DNA from: Silene conica
Lineage: Eukaryota > Streptophyta > Magnoliopsida > Caryophyllales > Caryophyllaceae
Direction: 5' to 3'
DNA length: 64,000 bases
NCBI GenBank assembly: GCA_029255685.2
Contig: CM055311.2
Location: 8,933,031 to 8,997,030, forward strand
Within the stretch, counting starts at the first letter, position 1. Each line of letters starts with the position of its first letter. Of this stretch, positions 32,536-44,646 are shown in pieces. The position numbers and the translations under genes were made by a program. The notes under the pieces are model-generated. The model saw only the letters and a program-made list of their open reading frames with translations, made no database searches and was not told the origin of the DNA.

Positions 32536-33653
32536 ATTAAAATATTAATAATACTATTACTTAAAATAATAAAATAACAAACAACAACACAGCATTAGAA
32601 ATAATATACCCGTAATAGTAATATTAGGTTAATATATTGAGAAGTAATAAAACAGTAACACACAGCCCAGCAACTTTTCGAACCCCGAAACGAACTCTGC
32701 CCTGACCAACAGCCTGCCCGTGCGCCCCAAGGACAGCCCCTGGCCTCCCCACTGGAACCACCAAGCTTGACTCTGAGCCACGGTGGTTCCAGGGGAGGAG
32801 CCAGCAGCCGTCGACCGCAACCACCAGCACCAACAACCGAGACAAAACCCCTCACCAAAACCCCGACTTGTTTCGTTATGCTACCCTCACCCCAAACGAA
32901 CTCTAACATAACCACACCCATGGGTACCACGACCCACCGTGACAACAGCCAAACCACCACCCTGACTACCACCTATCCAAAACCCCGACTCCCATAACAA
33001 ACCGTGAACAGGAGGTTATTCGAATCATGCACGAAAACTACTCGGTCAACCTACTGTTCTGAAAACCCATAAACGTGACCCGTGGTGGTGATAAAACAGC
33101 CCCTATGGTGGCCCTTGGTGGTCAACGACGTCCTCAACTACGGTCACTACACAACTACCAACATTATAGTTCTATAATATATGAAAAACAGAACTACATA
33201 CACAATGAATGATTCATGATTTGCGAAAGAGAAAGATGGAGAACAATAGAGCAACGCAAACCGCGTGTGAACATACCAGATTAAAGGCTTCAACGAACCA
33301 CCCTAGCCTAGCTATCTACCACCGTGCGTGACACCTTTCTCTCCTCTGAGGTGACGGCTAAGTTTTGTGTAGAGGGTTTCTGAATTAGGTTAAGGATTAG
33401 GGTTGAACGATTGCTTACAAAATGACGGTCTGCTTAGTATAACGTGATTTGCATACTAAAATAAACCCTCATGGGCTGCTTGCTCTCAGGCACTACGAGG
33501 CCCAAGATTGGTCTTGAAAGTCACGAGTTCGAGCCCCTATAGGAACTTATTACTAGGTTTTCTTATTATGGCTTAGATCCCCATATCGAAACTCACCATC
33601 GTCACATAAGCACTCGCACACTCACGATTAACTATCGTTGACTCGTAAAATAA

Positions 33654-33655
<2 letters not shown>

Positions 33656-33710
<55 letters not shown>
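33656..33710. repeat. (AT)n microsatellite
   Basis: About 27 uninterrupted AT units close to the LTR start; absent at this point in the other LTR copies. Confidence 0.95.
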
Positions 33711-33713
<3 letters not shown>

Positions 33714-33725
33714 CGGGTTATTACA

Positions 33726-33738
33726 GTCTTCCCCCCTT
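33726..33738 (-). promoter_or_regulatory. Polypurine tract
   Basis: Minus strand AAGGGGGGAAGAC directly precedes the LTR start TGTAATAACC at 33725. It is preceded by GAACTTCGGGACGAAGTTCA, as in the 3' end of Del/Tekay-like elements. Confidence 0.88.
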
Positions 33739-33855
33739 AAAATGAACTTCGTCCCGAAGTTCACCCACTCATATCGTAAACAAACATCATAAGAAGTATT
33801 TAAAAGCATTATTCGATACGCTAATTATCGAATATAAACGGGGTATTACAAAACT

Positions 33856-34314
33856 ATTGATTAATACACCTTAAATAGAAAAGTGTAAACTATTGATGTG
33901 GACGTATTTGGTATTTTTGAGAAAGTCTCTTAATTAAGAGACGGTCTCAGAGTAAGTTTATTGAAAGATTAATTTACAATTTTAAGGAAAAAATGGTACT
34001 AGAGTTAACAAAATACATACAAATCACGATTAAAGATAAGATTTATACATTGATGAGGTAAGTATGTACGAAACTACTATGTCATAATCAACAATAAAAA
34101 AAAGTCGCAAAAACCATATAAATGAGTATAAAAAAAAAGTCGCAAAAAAAAAGTCGCAAAGACCAATAATCTGCGTGCTACCCCCTCTACTACGAAACAT
34201 GTTTCCACAAAGGTAAAGTTTGGGGGTATGAGATCTAGGGGAAGGGGGGATAGTAGTGACGAGGAAGAGGAAAGATATGTTGACTTCGGTATTTGAATTA
34301 CCTCAGGGGGGAGG
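33856..34314. other. Spacer and 5' edge of LINE-A
   Basis: It contains the 18-bp palindrome GTCTCTTAATTAAGAGAC (33927-33944) followed by GGTCTCAGA, and three AAAAAAGTCGCAAA repeats (about 34090-34160). LINE-A sequence probably begins between 34150 and 34260; the exact 5' end is unclear. Confidence 0.4.
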
Positions 34315-35985
34315 GTGGTACCTGAGATGCGGTTTACAGTGACGGAGCAACCCTTTGCTGGGACTGTCATTTACCAGAGGGGAAGTCAGTTACAGGGAGG
34401 GAGAAACTATGGGGCTAGTGAAGGCCCTAGTAACTGGAGGGGGCCTAATGTACCAGGAAATAGACCAGCATCAGGGAACCAAGCTGGTGAAGGGGATACA
34501 AAGGGAAAATCTGTAGCTAAGAATTTTAAGGGGGGAGACCTGGGCAAAGGGAAAGCTAGATGTGGACTGGGATGTCAGGGGGGTGGCTTGAGGAAAATGA
34601 CCCTATGGAAGAGTGTTTCTATAGTGCTGATGACGAAATGGAGCCAATGGAGATGAATAATGGTGATGAAATAGCCAATATCCACAGGCAGAATGCTGGG
34701 GGTGAGTTTTGTCTTGATCCTCAGGGGTTCAAGGGTAGCATTCCCCAGGTTACTGTGAGAGTGGATAATGAGGAAAGGTTGCAGGATGCCATACTAACTA
34801 GAACTGAACACAATAGGGACTGGGCTCAAGTGGATGATGAGGTTATGGGGTTTAACCAGACTTTCAACCCTCCTCCTCTCCTAGGCATACCCACCACATA
34901 CCATGATCATGCTGGGTCTATGAATCAGGGTGAGGATGATGGTTTTGATGGGCATAGGGAGGGCCATAAGAAAAGAGGATATGTTGATAAGAATCTGGAG
35001 GATGGGGATGGCTCTAAGAAGGTGATTGAAGTGTCATCAGCTCTATCTTCTTCAACTGATCAGAGTTCTTCGGAGGAGAGTATTCCAATGCAACACTAGC
35101 TAGATATTCTGGCTGGGGAGGTCTCAGTTAGCTCTTTAGACCCAAGGTTTAAGAATGCTATTAACCTGGTTAGTAGTGATGGAAGTGAAAGATGATGTTA
35201 GTCCAAAAATGGTAAGGGGCAGTCATTTGGAAATGCAGGAGCAGAATGAAGTCCTCCCAGTGAGAAGGAGGCTGATACTGGACTTTGAAAATAATGAGAA
35301 GCAGCTGATAGGCAAACCAAATGGGAAAGGAATCATGCCACAATCTGAGGCAAAGAAGGGACCAGAAACTAAGAACAGGTGAAAGGGGAAGGGGAAAATG
35401 CAGGAGTATGAAGATAACACTGACTTTTCCTTGCAGAACATGGCCAGGAGTTGCAACAAGAGCAATAAGAGGAAGAAGCCACCAGGGGATGATGCACCAG
35501 GCCTATTTTTCATGGAGGCAGGGTTTAGGCCATCAATTCATGCTAAAATTGACCTGAATGGTTACTCAGATGGATGGATAGGGTTGTCAAACACTCTAGG
35601 AAAGGATGATGAAGATGTCGTGTTTGGGGAGGCAGTAAGGGGTGCACGTAAAAGAAAATGTGCAACTCAAGAGGATATGGCAATTGTGCCTGATGCTGTT
35701 CTGAGTTCCAAGGAAAATGCCATGGATTTTCTAGCCTCCTTGGCTAAGAAACAGCGCTCTGATGTTGATTTATTGGGAGCTGGACATGGGGCCTGTGGAT
35801 TCAGGATGTTTGTGAATGACATGGAGTTAGATGTCACCAGTAATACGTCCTCTTCATCATCAATCAATGACAGGGATGTCCAAAAAATAGATTCGATTGA
35901 CTCAGAAGGTTTTTCGGGGGTTGGACCTTCACAACCCCCGGGGGGGGGCCATGATTGGACTAGCTTGGAATTGTATGGGGCTTAA
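34315..35985 (+). pseudogene. LINE-A ORF1 remnant (C-terminal, frameshifted)
   Basis: Frames change at about 34570 and again near 35100-35155, with stops at 35097-35099 and 35380-35382. They leave pieces 34315-34656, 34560-35099, 35155-35382 and 35398-35985. The protein is acidic and Ser/Gly-rich with no DUF4283 or CCHC knuckle. The final piece overlaps the ORF2 start at 35951 in another frame, the usual plant L1 layout. A run of nine G at about 35940-35948 lies just before ORF2. Confidence 0.7.
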
Positions 35986-38900
35986 CAACTCGCTCTCCCC
36001 TACAATTCAGAAAAATAAAGCGATGATTAGTAGTAAGCAGTATGATTTTATTTTTTTAAGCGAGACGAGAAGTAATAGTGAAAGTAGTTTATCCCTTTTT
36101 CATATGTTTAGATCTTATGGCTTTTGTAACTTCCATAGTGTTGATGCACTTGGAAAGTCGGGGGGGCTTTGGGTAGGGTGGAAAAAAGAAGCTCGTATGA
36201 GAGTCGTCTTGGATTGTAAGAATTTTGTTGTAATGCTTGTGGAATCTAGTGGTGCGATTTCGTGGTATCTTGTTCTTTTTTATGGAGCCCTGAAAGTGGA
36301 GCACCGGTTGGAGGTTCTTAATGCTTTGGGTGAGTGAATGGAATTTTGGAACCATCCGTTCCTCATCTTAGGAGACTTTAATCAAGTGGACTCAAGAAGT
36401 GATAAGAGAAGCCATAACCTTGGTAGGATTGAAGGTGTTAGTCAATTTGCAAAGTGGAAGATACGACATGAGTTGATCGATATTCCCTTTAAGGGACCGA
36501 GGTTTACTTGGTGTAATAACCGAAGTGGAGGTCGAAGGGTGTATGAAAGACTTGACAAAGCTCTTGGTTCAAAGGATTGGTTATTCCATTTCCCTAACTC
36601 TGGAGTCGCACACTTCCCGATTCAGCTGTCGGATCATGCTCCTATTGAATTCAATTTACATCTTACAATGACAAGCGGTAAAGGTAAGCCGTACAAGATC
36701 GATGCTTGGGCCCTTGATCATGAGGAGTGTTTGAAGGACATTAGAAAGGCCTGGGATACCACTTTCACAAGTTCCCCGAGTTTCTGCCTGGCTAGGAAGT
36801 TATCTACAACCAGAGACAACATAAAATCCTGGTCCCTCACAAAGTCTAGGGAATGGAAACGAAAATGGGAAGAGTTTGATGAGCGCCTTTTGGAAGGACT
36901 GGAAGAAGACTTTGATGGCAATGGGGAAGAGAGGTATGTTTCCGCCCATAAGGATCTTCATAAGTTTATTGAAGCAGCTACCTCTTACTGGAAGCAGAGG
37001 GCCAAGGTGAAATGGGCAAAGGAAGGGGATGCTTGTACGAAATTCTTCTTCAATTGGGTAAAAGGAAGATCGGGGAAAAACTTTATACATAGCATCAAGA
37101 AAGACGATGGATCCTGGATACGGGGTGAGCAGGAGGTGGGTTTGGAATTCCAAGCCTTTTTTAAGGATATCTTCCGGGCTGAGATAGCAATGGAGGAGGA
37201 ACGGGGGGAGAGTTGCTTTGAAAACTTCCTGGGAGAAGTTAAGCCTCAAATTTTAGCTGATGACGCTGATATTTTGAAAAGGATCTTCACAAGGAAAGAG
37301 GTTAGAAAGGTTGTCTTCCAAATGGGCCCATCTAAGTCTCCTGGACCGGATGGGGTTCCTGGAATCTTCTTCCAAAAATACTGGGGCATAGTGAAAGATG
37401 ATGTTTGCAATGGGATTCTCTCTATCCTGAATTCTGGAAGAGTCCTCCGGGAGATGAACCGAATTTTCATTGCCTTAATCCCGAAGATTGACCACCCGAA
37501 ACAGGTTTCTGATTTTAGGCCCATTAGTTTATGTAATGTGATCATGAGGATTGTTTCAAAGTGTATTGTTAATAGAATGGTAAAGGTGATGGGAAAGCTG
37601 GTAGGTGACACTCAAGGGGCGTTTGTTGCGGGACGACAAATCAGTGATAATATCCTCCTTGCCCATGAGTTGATCTTTAATGTGAACAACGCTCGATCTG
37701 GAAAGGTGGGGAAATGTATCTTCAAAGCTGATATGAGCAAGGCCTATGACAGGATTCGGTGGGACTTCCTGCATGCTGTCCTTAAGAGGTTTGGTTTTCC
37801 TGCTCGTCTCATAACTCTTATTATGAATTGTGTTTCTTCCGTGAGTTATGAGATCCTGCTGAATGGAAAGCCCCTAGTAATTTCAAACCAAAATGTGGAC
37901 TTAGGCAGGGTGACCCGTTATCCCCGTTCCTTTTTATATTATGCATGGAAGCCCTTGCTGCACAAATCAACATGGCTCAGGAACGTGGCCTTATTAGGGG
38001 AATTCGTGAGGGCCGCGGGGTATAACGTATTTCAAATCTCTTTTTTGCTGATGATTCAGTTTTCTTCTTTGAGAATAGGAGTGGGGCGGCAAAAAATCTT
38101 ATGGATATTCTTGATTGGTTCTGTGTGTTGTCTGGTCAGATGCTCAACCACTCGAAATCAGGGGTGTTATTTAGCCCGAATTCTACTCTTCATAGCATTC
38201 AGGTCACCTTGAGAAATCTGCATATTAGGCATAATAAGGGCCTTGGAAAATACCTGGGGATTCCTACTGAATTCCATCACTCGAAAAAAGACATCTTCTG
38301 GGGGCTGGTGGAGTATGTCACTAAACGAATCTCATCCTGGAATGCTCTCTTCTTGTCTACGGCTGGTCGGTTAACCTTAATCTCTTCCGTACTATCGAAT
38401 CTCTCCATTTACTTTCTATCGGTATTCAATACCGGTAAGTGTGACACGGAAGTTAAATTCTTTGTTGTCACATTTCTGGTGGTCGGGAAGCAGATTTGGT
38501 AATAAGATTGCGTGGTGTAGCAGGAAGTTCTTAAGTTTACCCAAAAGGAATGGTGGGCTTGGGATTAGGGATATAGGATGTATGAACAAAGCTCTATTAG
38601 CAAAGCATGGATGACGGATTCTCTCTGGTGAAAATTCCCTGTTCTGCAGAACCTTTAGGATTTTGCTGTCTGGGTCAAAGGAAAGATTGGGGGTTAGGGG
38701 ATGTGATATTAAGTCTAACTCGTCCTGGGGTGTTAGGAGCATTTTTCTTGGTCTCCAGTGGATACGCTCAAAGTTGGGTTGGAAACCAGGGAAAGGCTCT
38801 AGCCTAAATGTTTGGACTTCTAATTGGGTTAATGGGGAAATACCAAGTCCAAAGGAGAGTTGGCTGGGTCATAATTGGGCTCATCTCTATAAGCTTACGA

Positions 38901-39896
38901 TCTCTGATCTGTTGACTGAAGGGGGAATGTGGAATGATATAATGGTAAGACATCTGTTTGAGGAATGTTGGGCAATCAAGATTCTTGCAATGCCTATTCC
39001 ATCCTCCCGCTTGGTTGATAAGGTCTACTGACCTTTTACTAGAAATGGGGTTTACTCAGTCAAGAGTGGATATGGTATCATCTTGAGGGACTTTTTTTAG
39101 AGGAGCGGCAGTTCTAAAGATAAATCAAGAATGAACAAAAATGTTGAGACGTTCTGTGGAAGAAAGTTGTGGCATCTTCAAATCCCGGCCAAGTGGAAAA
39201 TCTTCTTATGGAAGATTTGTGCAAACACTTTGCCCTGCGGTGTGGAACTGACATCCAGGAATATACAGGGCTCTGTCCAATGTGTCTCTTGTTGTCAAAA
39301 GGAGGGAGAGGTGGAAACTCTAACCCATATCTTTAGGGACTGTGATTTTGCATCGCGCATATGGGCAGGTTCGGTATTAGGGATTAGAACGGAGCATGCA
39401 CATCATCTGAGCATTCAACAATGGATCTTGAACTGGATTGCCTTACTTGGAAAAATGGAAGAAGGGACCTGGAGAGTCTGTAATTTTGTTGCTACTCTAT
39501 GGAGTATTTGGAGACATAGAAATGATAATGTTTTTAGAGGCAGTGGCATTCCAATTATACATCTTTACCAGCTAGCGACAACGGAGGTTGCGGATTTCTA
39601 GAGGGCGCAGGCTAATAATATGAGCACGGAGAGAAGGCGAATTCAGGAAGCAGATTCTACTTATTCTGATGTCCAAAATTTGTCGGCCGGAAAGAAGTTC
39701 TACCTCATTGGTAATGCAGATTCATGTAATGTTGTTAGAATTATGGTGGATGCGGGGTGGACGACTACTCTTGATGCAGGCGTTGGGTTGGTGGCTTATG
39801 ATCAGGATGGGGTTGAGGTGGGACGGTTTAGGGAAGCTTGTTTGGCAGAATCGGCTCTCCAGGCCGAAGCTTTGGGTTTGCTTGCAGTGCTAAAAT
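35951..39896 (+). pseudogene. LINE-A ORF2 (endonuclease, RT, zf-RVT, first half of RNase H), disabled
   Basis: It starts at ATG 35951 (MIGLAWNCMGLNN). Endonuclease motifs are FLSETR, GGLWVGW, LGDFNQ, FTWCNN with ERLDK, and SDHAPI; an in-frame TGA at 36335-36337 splits them. RT motifs are LIPK, DFRPISLCNV, GRQISDNI and FKADMSKAYDRI. The frame slips at about 37890-37900, after which [10 protein letters not shown] and the catalytic FADD (38044-38055) lie in another frame. More shifts follow near 38450-38600. zf-RVT (LWHLQIPAKWKIFLWK, CVSCCQKEGEVETLTHIFRDC) occupies 39130-39600. RNase H begins near 39740 (MVDAGW; EALGLLAVLK) and stops at the solo LTR. Confidence 0.9.
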
Positions 39897-41202
39897 TGTA
39901 ATACCCCGTATAGTAGCCTCGGTCAACGACAGTCAAATCGTGTTTTATACAAGTATTTCAAATGGAATTGTTTATAAAGTATTTTACTTAAACTGTTATT
40001 ATTTTATAAATCGTATTTCTACGATTATTTCGTATTTCATAATCATTTTTATATTTGACGATTATTTCATAAAATGACATTTCATTCGTATTTCTTTAAT
40101 TCTGATAATATATTTATAATTAAATATATTTCCTATTTTATATTTATTTCTCGGTTATCCTCGTTTTATTATTTAAGTCCTAATTATATATTTAAATCTT
40201 AAATCTTAAATTTTGTTATATTCTTATATAACTGCTAATAATTTATATTCGTATAATTAATTTAATATATATTTTTACTAATACTAATTACAAAATTTAA
40301 GTAAATAATTCTTGGAATGCGTGATGGACCAATAGAGATGGGCTCGTATGAGATATACTCGGTTTCGGTAGTGAGAAACAATAAACAATCGATACCTTAG
40401 CACCCTACATGATAAACAAACCCTAATCACCTCATATCATTCATGCCTCCATCGACACTTTAGTCTGCCTCCATCGTCTATCACCAAAAACCCTAATTCC
40501 GCTTTAGAGAGGCGTGAGGTTGAGAAGGGACGAGACATCACCATCCACATCGTAGTAAGTTTATTCTTTCATTCGCTTGTAATACGTATTATCATCATCG
40601 TCGCATTTGTTGTAGAATAGTAGTATCAATGTTGCTTCGTTCATATTGCATTCGATTGTTATTTGATTAAATAATCTGGTACGAGTTATGGGTAATGGTT
40701 GTAGCACGTTTTAGGGTATGTTGGTGGGTGTGGGGTGGTGCGAGGTGGCCGGAGCACCACCGAAAAGAGTCACGAATGGGAATAGAAACAGGGGAAAAGG
40801 AAAACAGAGCGTCATGATATGCGTCTGTTTGAGGTGTTTTGCAGAGGGTTAGAGTGGTGTCGGGGACTGGTGGTTACCAACAAGGGAGTCGTGGGAGGTG
40901 AGAGAAGTCGTGAGTGGTGCTAGGTGGTGGTTAGGGTGGTAGTTCTGGTGGCTGGAGGGGCATTTCCAGGGAAGGAAACCGAGATGGAGTATTACAGTTA
41001 CAGGAAAAACGCGATGGTCGGGGGGTTTTGGTGGTAGCTTTGTGGCGGTAGGAGGGATGCTAGAGCGGAAGGTTGCCCACTCCGGAACCACCGTAGGTCA
41101 GTGATGACAACCGTGGTGGCCGGAGGCGGTGAGGGGCGTGGTGGAGAGAGAAAGGTGCGGGAGAAGAGAGAGGATTAGATATAGTTGCTGAAAGTGAAAA
41201 GA

Positions 41203-41224
41203 GTGTGTGTGTGTGTGTGTGTGT
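41203..41224. repeat. (GT)n microsatellite
   Basis: About eleven GT units in the GC-rich part of the solo LTR. Confidence 0.9.
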
Positions 41225-41439
41225 GCAGGCTGTTTTGACAACCTGTTTAGGGCGGTTAGGATGGTCTTTGGTGGTGACCTATGGGTGGAAGTTGTAGTGG
41301 GTAGTACGAACTTTAGGTTGGGGCCAGTGGTGTCGGTGGTGAGGGACCAAGCTAGTGTCGGTGGTGTCGCGAAGTTGGTGTCGGGTCTGTTCGGTTTCGA
41401 TGTTGTTGTCGTGTTTGTTGCTGTGTCGTGATTGCTGTT

Positions 41440-41700
41440 GTGGTTATTATTATTAATATTATTATTATTACAATTATTATTATTATTATTATTGTCATAG
41501 GTTGTTGTTGTTGTGATTGTCTCAACATTTTTATTATTATTATTACTATTATTTATTATTATTATTGTTAGTACTATATTATGTTATATGTTAGTGTTAT
41601 TATCATTATCATTATTATTATGTTATTATGTTATTACTTTTATTAATACTATTGCTATTATTTTGTTATGGTTTTTATTATATGGTTAATTAATATTAGC
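41440..41700. repeat. ATT microsatellite cluster of LTR
   Basis: Interrupted ATT/GTT/ACT tracts in the same place as the trinucleotide tracts of the other LTR copies. Confidence 0.8.
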
Positions 41701-41909
41701 AAATATTACTCATGACTTAATTATTAAAGTTGTTAAGTAATGGGTATACAAGAATGTGACGGTTATCGATAGTTCGAGTATATAATTGCTATGTTCGTTA
41801 ATTAATTGAGGTTAGTTATAAAAATAATAAGGTCGGGTTGGTTAAGTTAATTGAGGTAGTCATGTTTGGTACGGCCTCGGTATGCGTAATATAGTATTTA
41901 AATAATTAA

Positions 41910-43489
41910 CTAGTTCATTTTCCCGTGAAATCACGGGATTTTTCAAATTATTCATTAATAATTTTTTGTCAGCGTAAATATTTTTCATTGCATTTTGTAA
42001 TAGTTTGATATTCACAACATTTTATTGTAGTGTGTTTTTTTATAACATACTATTTTGTTATTCTCATTCTCATTACTTTTGCAACCAAATAATAGTATCA
42101 TTTCTGCTCAACTTCAAAATGACATATTTGTTAATCAAACTTTATTAAAACGGTGATACTCTATATTAGTAATAAAAATAATATGTAATATTAATCATAG
42201 CAGTTTGGATACCTTTATATTTTTCTAGTTTGGTAATAATGATGATATTTAATACTTCAGATATTTTTCACTCATTTTCTCTAACTATTGTAATGTTCAA
42301 TAAAATAAAAGAGGTAAGTAAATAGATAAAACAACATGGATTCTGAAATTCAAAATTCAAAATAGAAAACTCATTAGTATTTGTTTTTTTTTTTGGGATA
42401 AAATGTAAGTAAATATTAAAAGAATTAATTCAAAGACATTATCGAAAATCTGTAGGTATATGCAATGTATTTTTGCCATGTTATCATCAAAGCATCAATA
42501 AGACAACTACATCAAATGCATCATATCTCATTAGTACTCAAATCACAAAAGAAATATAAATTTGCCATTTTAACCTAAATAATTAAATATATATAGATAA
42601 TACTATATTTATATTAAACTTGCGTTACTCGTATTTGTAATTTGTTGTTAATATCAATATTAATAAATTCACAACACATTAACAATGATGAATATATAAA
42701 AAACATCCGCAAAAGTAAAATATCACTATTAAAAATGTGAAATTAAGAAGTTAAAGTTACAATTTCGTCTAGCTAGAATTTCTTTCACAAAAAATTGATC
42801 ACAATTTATCGATATTATATTCAATCATCGAGGATCTCAAATGTCTTCATAAGTATTTGATAATGTCTAAAACAAACTATATGATACAAATGTTTGTCAA
42901 ATTCCCACTTCTCTTCTATTTATCTCTTATTTTCTCATTTCTTTTCAGTTTGATTCATGTTCACCGCAAAGTAAAGATATAAATGTGTTGAAAAATAAAT
43001 CAATTGAAATAATTTGGTGAAAATAAACAAAGTTTTTCATTTGTTTTTGTAAGGAATGTGCTAGAACTTGTATCAATTCATTTTATTTTATATAAGAAAT
43101 ATTTCCATAACATTAGAATATAAAAGGTTTAGCACTAAATTATGATTATTAAGTGAATATAAATGAAAATTTAAATAAGATTAGTAATTAGTCTATTGAA
43201 TACTAGTTTACCTATTCATATTCTATTTTTACTCTTTTTTTTTTAAATAATAATAAAAAAATGGTCAAACATTTAAATGTGGTGGGGCACATGTTAATAT
43301 GTAACTACACAATTTAGGTTTTTTTTTTTGTACTTTATTTGTTTATTTTCCATTTTCTCTTTTTTTTAATAAAAAAATGGATATAGCATTTCAATGTAAA
43401 GCGCCACGTGTCATTCTAACATTTTAATATAATGCGCCACGTGTCATTCAAACACTACTCAATCTAGGCTTTTTATATTATTATATAGA
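41910..43489 (-). mobile_element. Non-autonomous Helitron (1580 bp)
   Basis: On the minus strand it starts TCTATATAATAATATAAAAA (43489) and ends with hairpin CCCGTGATTTCACGGG, an 8-base spacer AAAATGAA and CTAG (41910). It sits between A (43490, minus strand) and T (41909), the A|T target of Helitrons, without target duplication. The sister LTR near 25150-25200 has the uninterrupted sequence (GCGTAATATA... then ACGTAATTATATTAGTTAG), giving an empty site. No Rep/helicase frame is present. The interior near the 5' end has a duplicated GCGCCACGTGTCATTC motif (43400-43455). Confidence 0.9.
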
Positions 43490-44384
43490 TTTGAATAATC
43501 GATATATTATATTGACTACGTAATTGTATTAGTTAGTAATTAAGTATATTATTTTGTTAGGTGTTGAGTATGTATTGAAGTGATTCGGCTGATTGGATGT
43601 TAGCTGCGTGATGAGACTATATTGCTATCCAGGTAGGATACAGCGACCTTATACTCTACGATGTGATATGAATGAATGTGGTATTGTGTGTTATATGGAT
43701 GCTGAGCATGATTGATATGAGAATGTTATTGGTTGGATTGAGTATTGATTATTATTATTGGCATGAGCATTGCATTAATCAATAGCATGATTGATTAAGA
43801 ATATTGTTGCATTCATGAGCATGCATATGCATTGGTTACTGAGCAAGATGTGCTTCAGATATTGTTCTGATATAAAGCCCAGGGTGGTTCTGCAGACCAG
43901 GCCTGGTGTCTTATCAGCTATTGAGCTGGTGTTCGGCGACGGCCGATTATAGTCTGCCGGGAGGTTCGGTATGGCTGGGTGTTACGGGTTTGCGATTGAG
44001 ATTGTGATTGAGCTCGAGCATATCATGGCATTTGCATATCATATTTGTTGCATTATTATTATTGTGTTATCCTACTCAACCGCGAGGTTGACAGTGTATT
44101 CGTGTACACCTACGATGATCCGGAATGGGGAGTAGATTCTACAGGTCAGAGACAGTTGGACTAGGAGCTTGGGCAAGGAGTGAGACATGGCTTGGACCTA
44201 CTTAGAATTAGATCACATACTTAGATGCTATCAGTTGTACTTTTACTCTTTGCGTAATAGTGTAATATCAAAAGTTTAAATTTAATACTTTGTTATTCAC
44301 TACCTCGGACATTCCGAGATGTTAACAACTCTATTTATTTGAGAATGTCTTGCTAAAGGCTCTTAAATAAATGGGGGTGTTACA

Positions 44385-44610
44385 AAAATGGTCTAAAGCT
44401 CGGGGATTTTCGCATCTGCACATTTTCTCGGATTGCTTACGAGCTCTTCTTCAGCTGACAAGCTTGGAGGAGTCGGATCACCTTATAAAGGATATTCTAG
44501 TTAATTGGCATGTTCTTTCTACTTTATATCATTGTATTAGCGTATATTTTATTCCTCGTAGATTTAATAGGGTTGCGCATGACCTGGCAACCGATGCAAT
44601 CTGCATGTAA
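44385..44610 (+). pseudogene. LINE-A RNase H, second half
   Basis: After one copy of the AAAAT duplication the frame gives WSKARGFSHLHIFSDCLRAL, then IPRRFNRVAHDLA, and a stop at 44608-44610. These are the Asp- and His-containing motifs of plant L1 RNase H. The frame is continuous with the first half (ending near 39896) once the solo LTR and one TSD copy are ignored. The domain was therefore intact in this region when the LTR inserted. Confidence 0.92.
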
Positions 44611-44646
44611 AACTTATATTTACCACAGGAGAAAAAAAAAAAAAAA

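Larger units (their letters stand above)
31391..33855 (-). mobile_element. Internally deleted LTR retrotransposon, TSD AAACT
   Basis: The element (31396-33850, minus strand) starts TGTAATACCCCG at 33850. After about 110 bases it reaches a polypurine tract AAGGGGGGAAGAC (33726-33738), preceded by GAACTTCGGGACGAAG. A second LTR start, TGTAATAACCCG, lies at 33725, and the copy ends GGGGTGTTACA at 31396. AAACT repeats flank it (31391-31395, 33851-33855). So the 5' LTR is reduced to a stub, the whole gag-pol interior is gone, and the PPT plus the full 3' LTR (31396-33725, 2330 bp) remain. It belongs to the same family as the 11810 LTR. Confidence 0.93.
39892..44389 (+). mobile_element. Solo LTR (Ty3/gypsy-like) inside LINE-A; TSD AAAAT
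   Basis: The LTR starts TGTAATACCCCG at 39897 and ends GGGGTGTTACA at 44384. AAAAT lies on both sides (39892-39896, 44385-44389). No PBS, gag or PPT is present. It contains a Helitron at 41910-43489, so the LTR proper is about 2.9 kb. Family blocks: GC-rich segment with GGTGG runs (about 40730-41420), ATT microsatellite (about 41440-41700), CTACTCAACCGCGAGGTTGA (about 44073), CTACCTCGGACATTCCGAG (about 44300). Confidence 0.94.
34200..44646 (+). mobile_element. LINE-A: L1-type plant LINE split by a solo LTR
   Basis: In order: remnant ORF1, endonuclease, reverse transcriptase, zf-RVT and RNase H domains, then a poly(A) tail (about 44633-44646). It is interrupted at 39896/44385 by a solo LTR with TSD AAAAT. 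Without the insertion the LINE is about 5.9 kb. ORF1 lacks the DUF4283 part and zinc knuckle seen in LINE-B, so the copy is 5'-truncated. Several frameshifts and stops show that it is dead. Its own target duplication could not be found. Confidence 0.92.
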
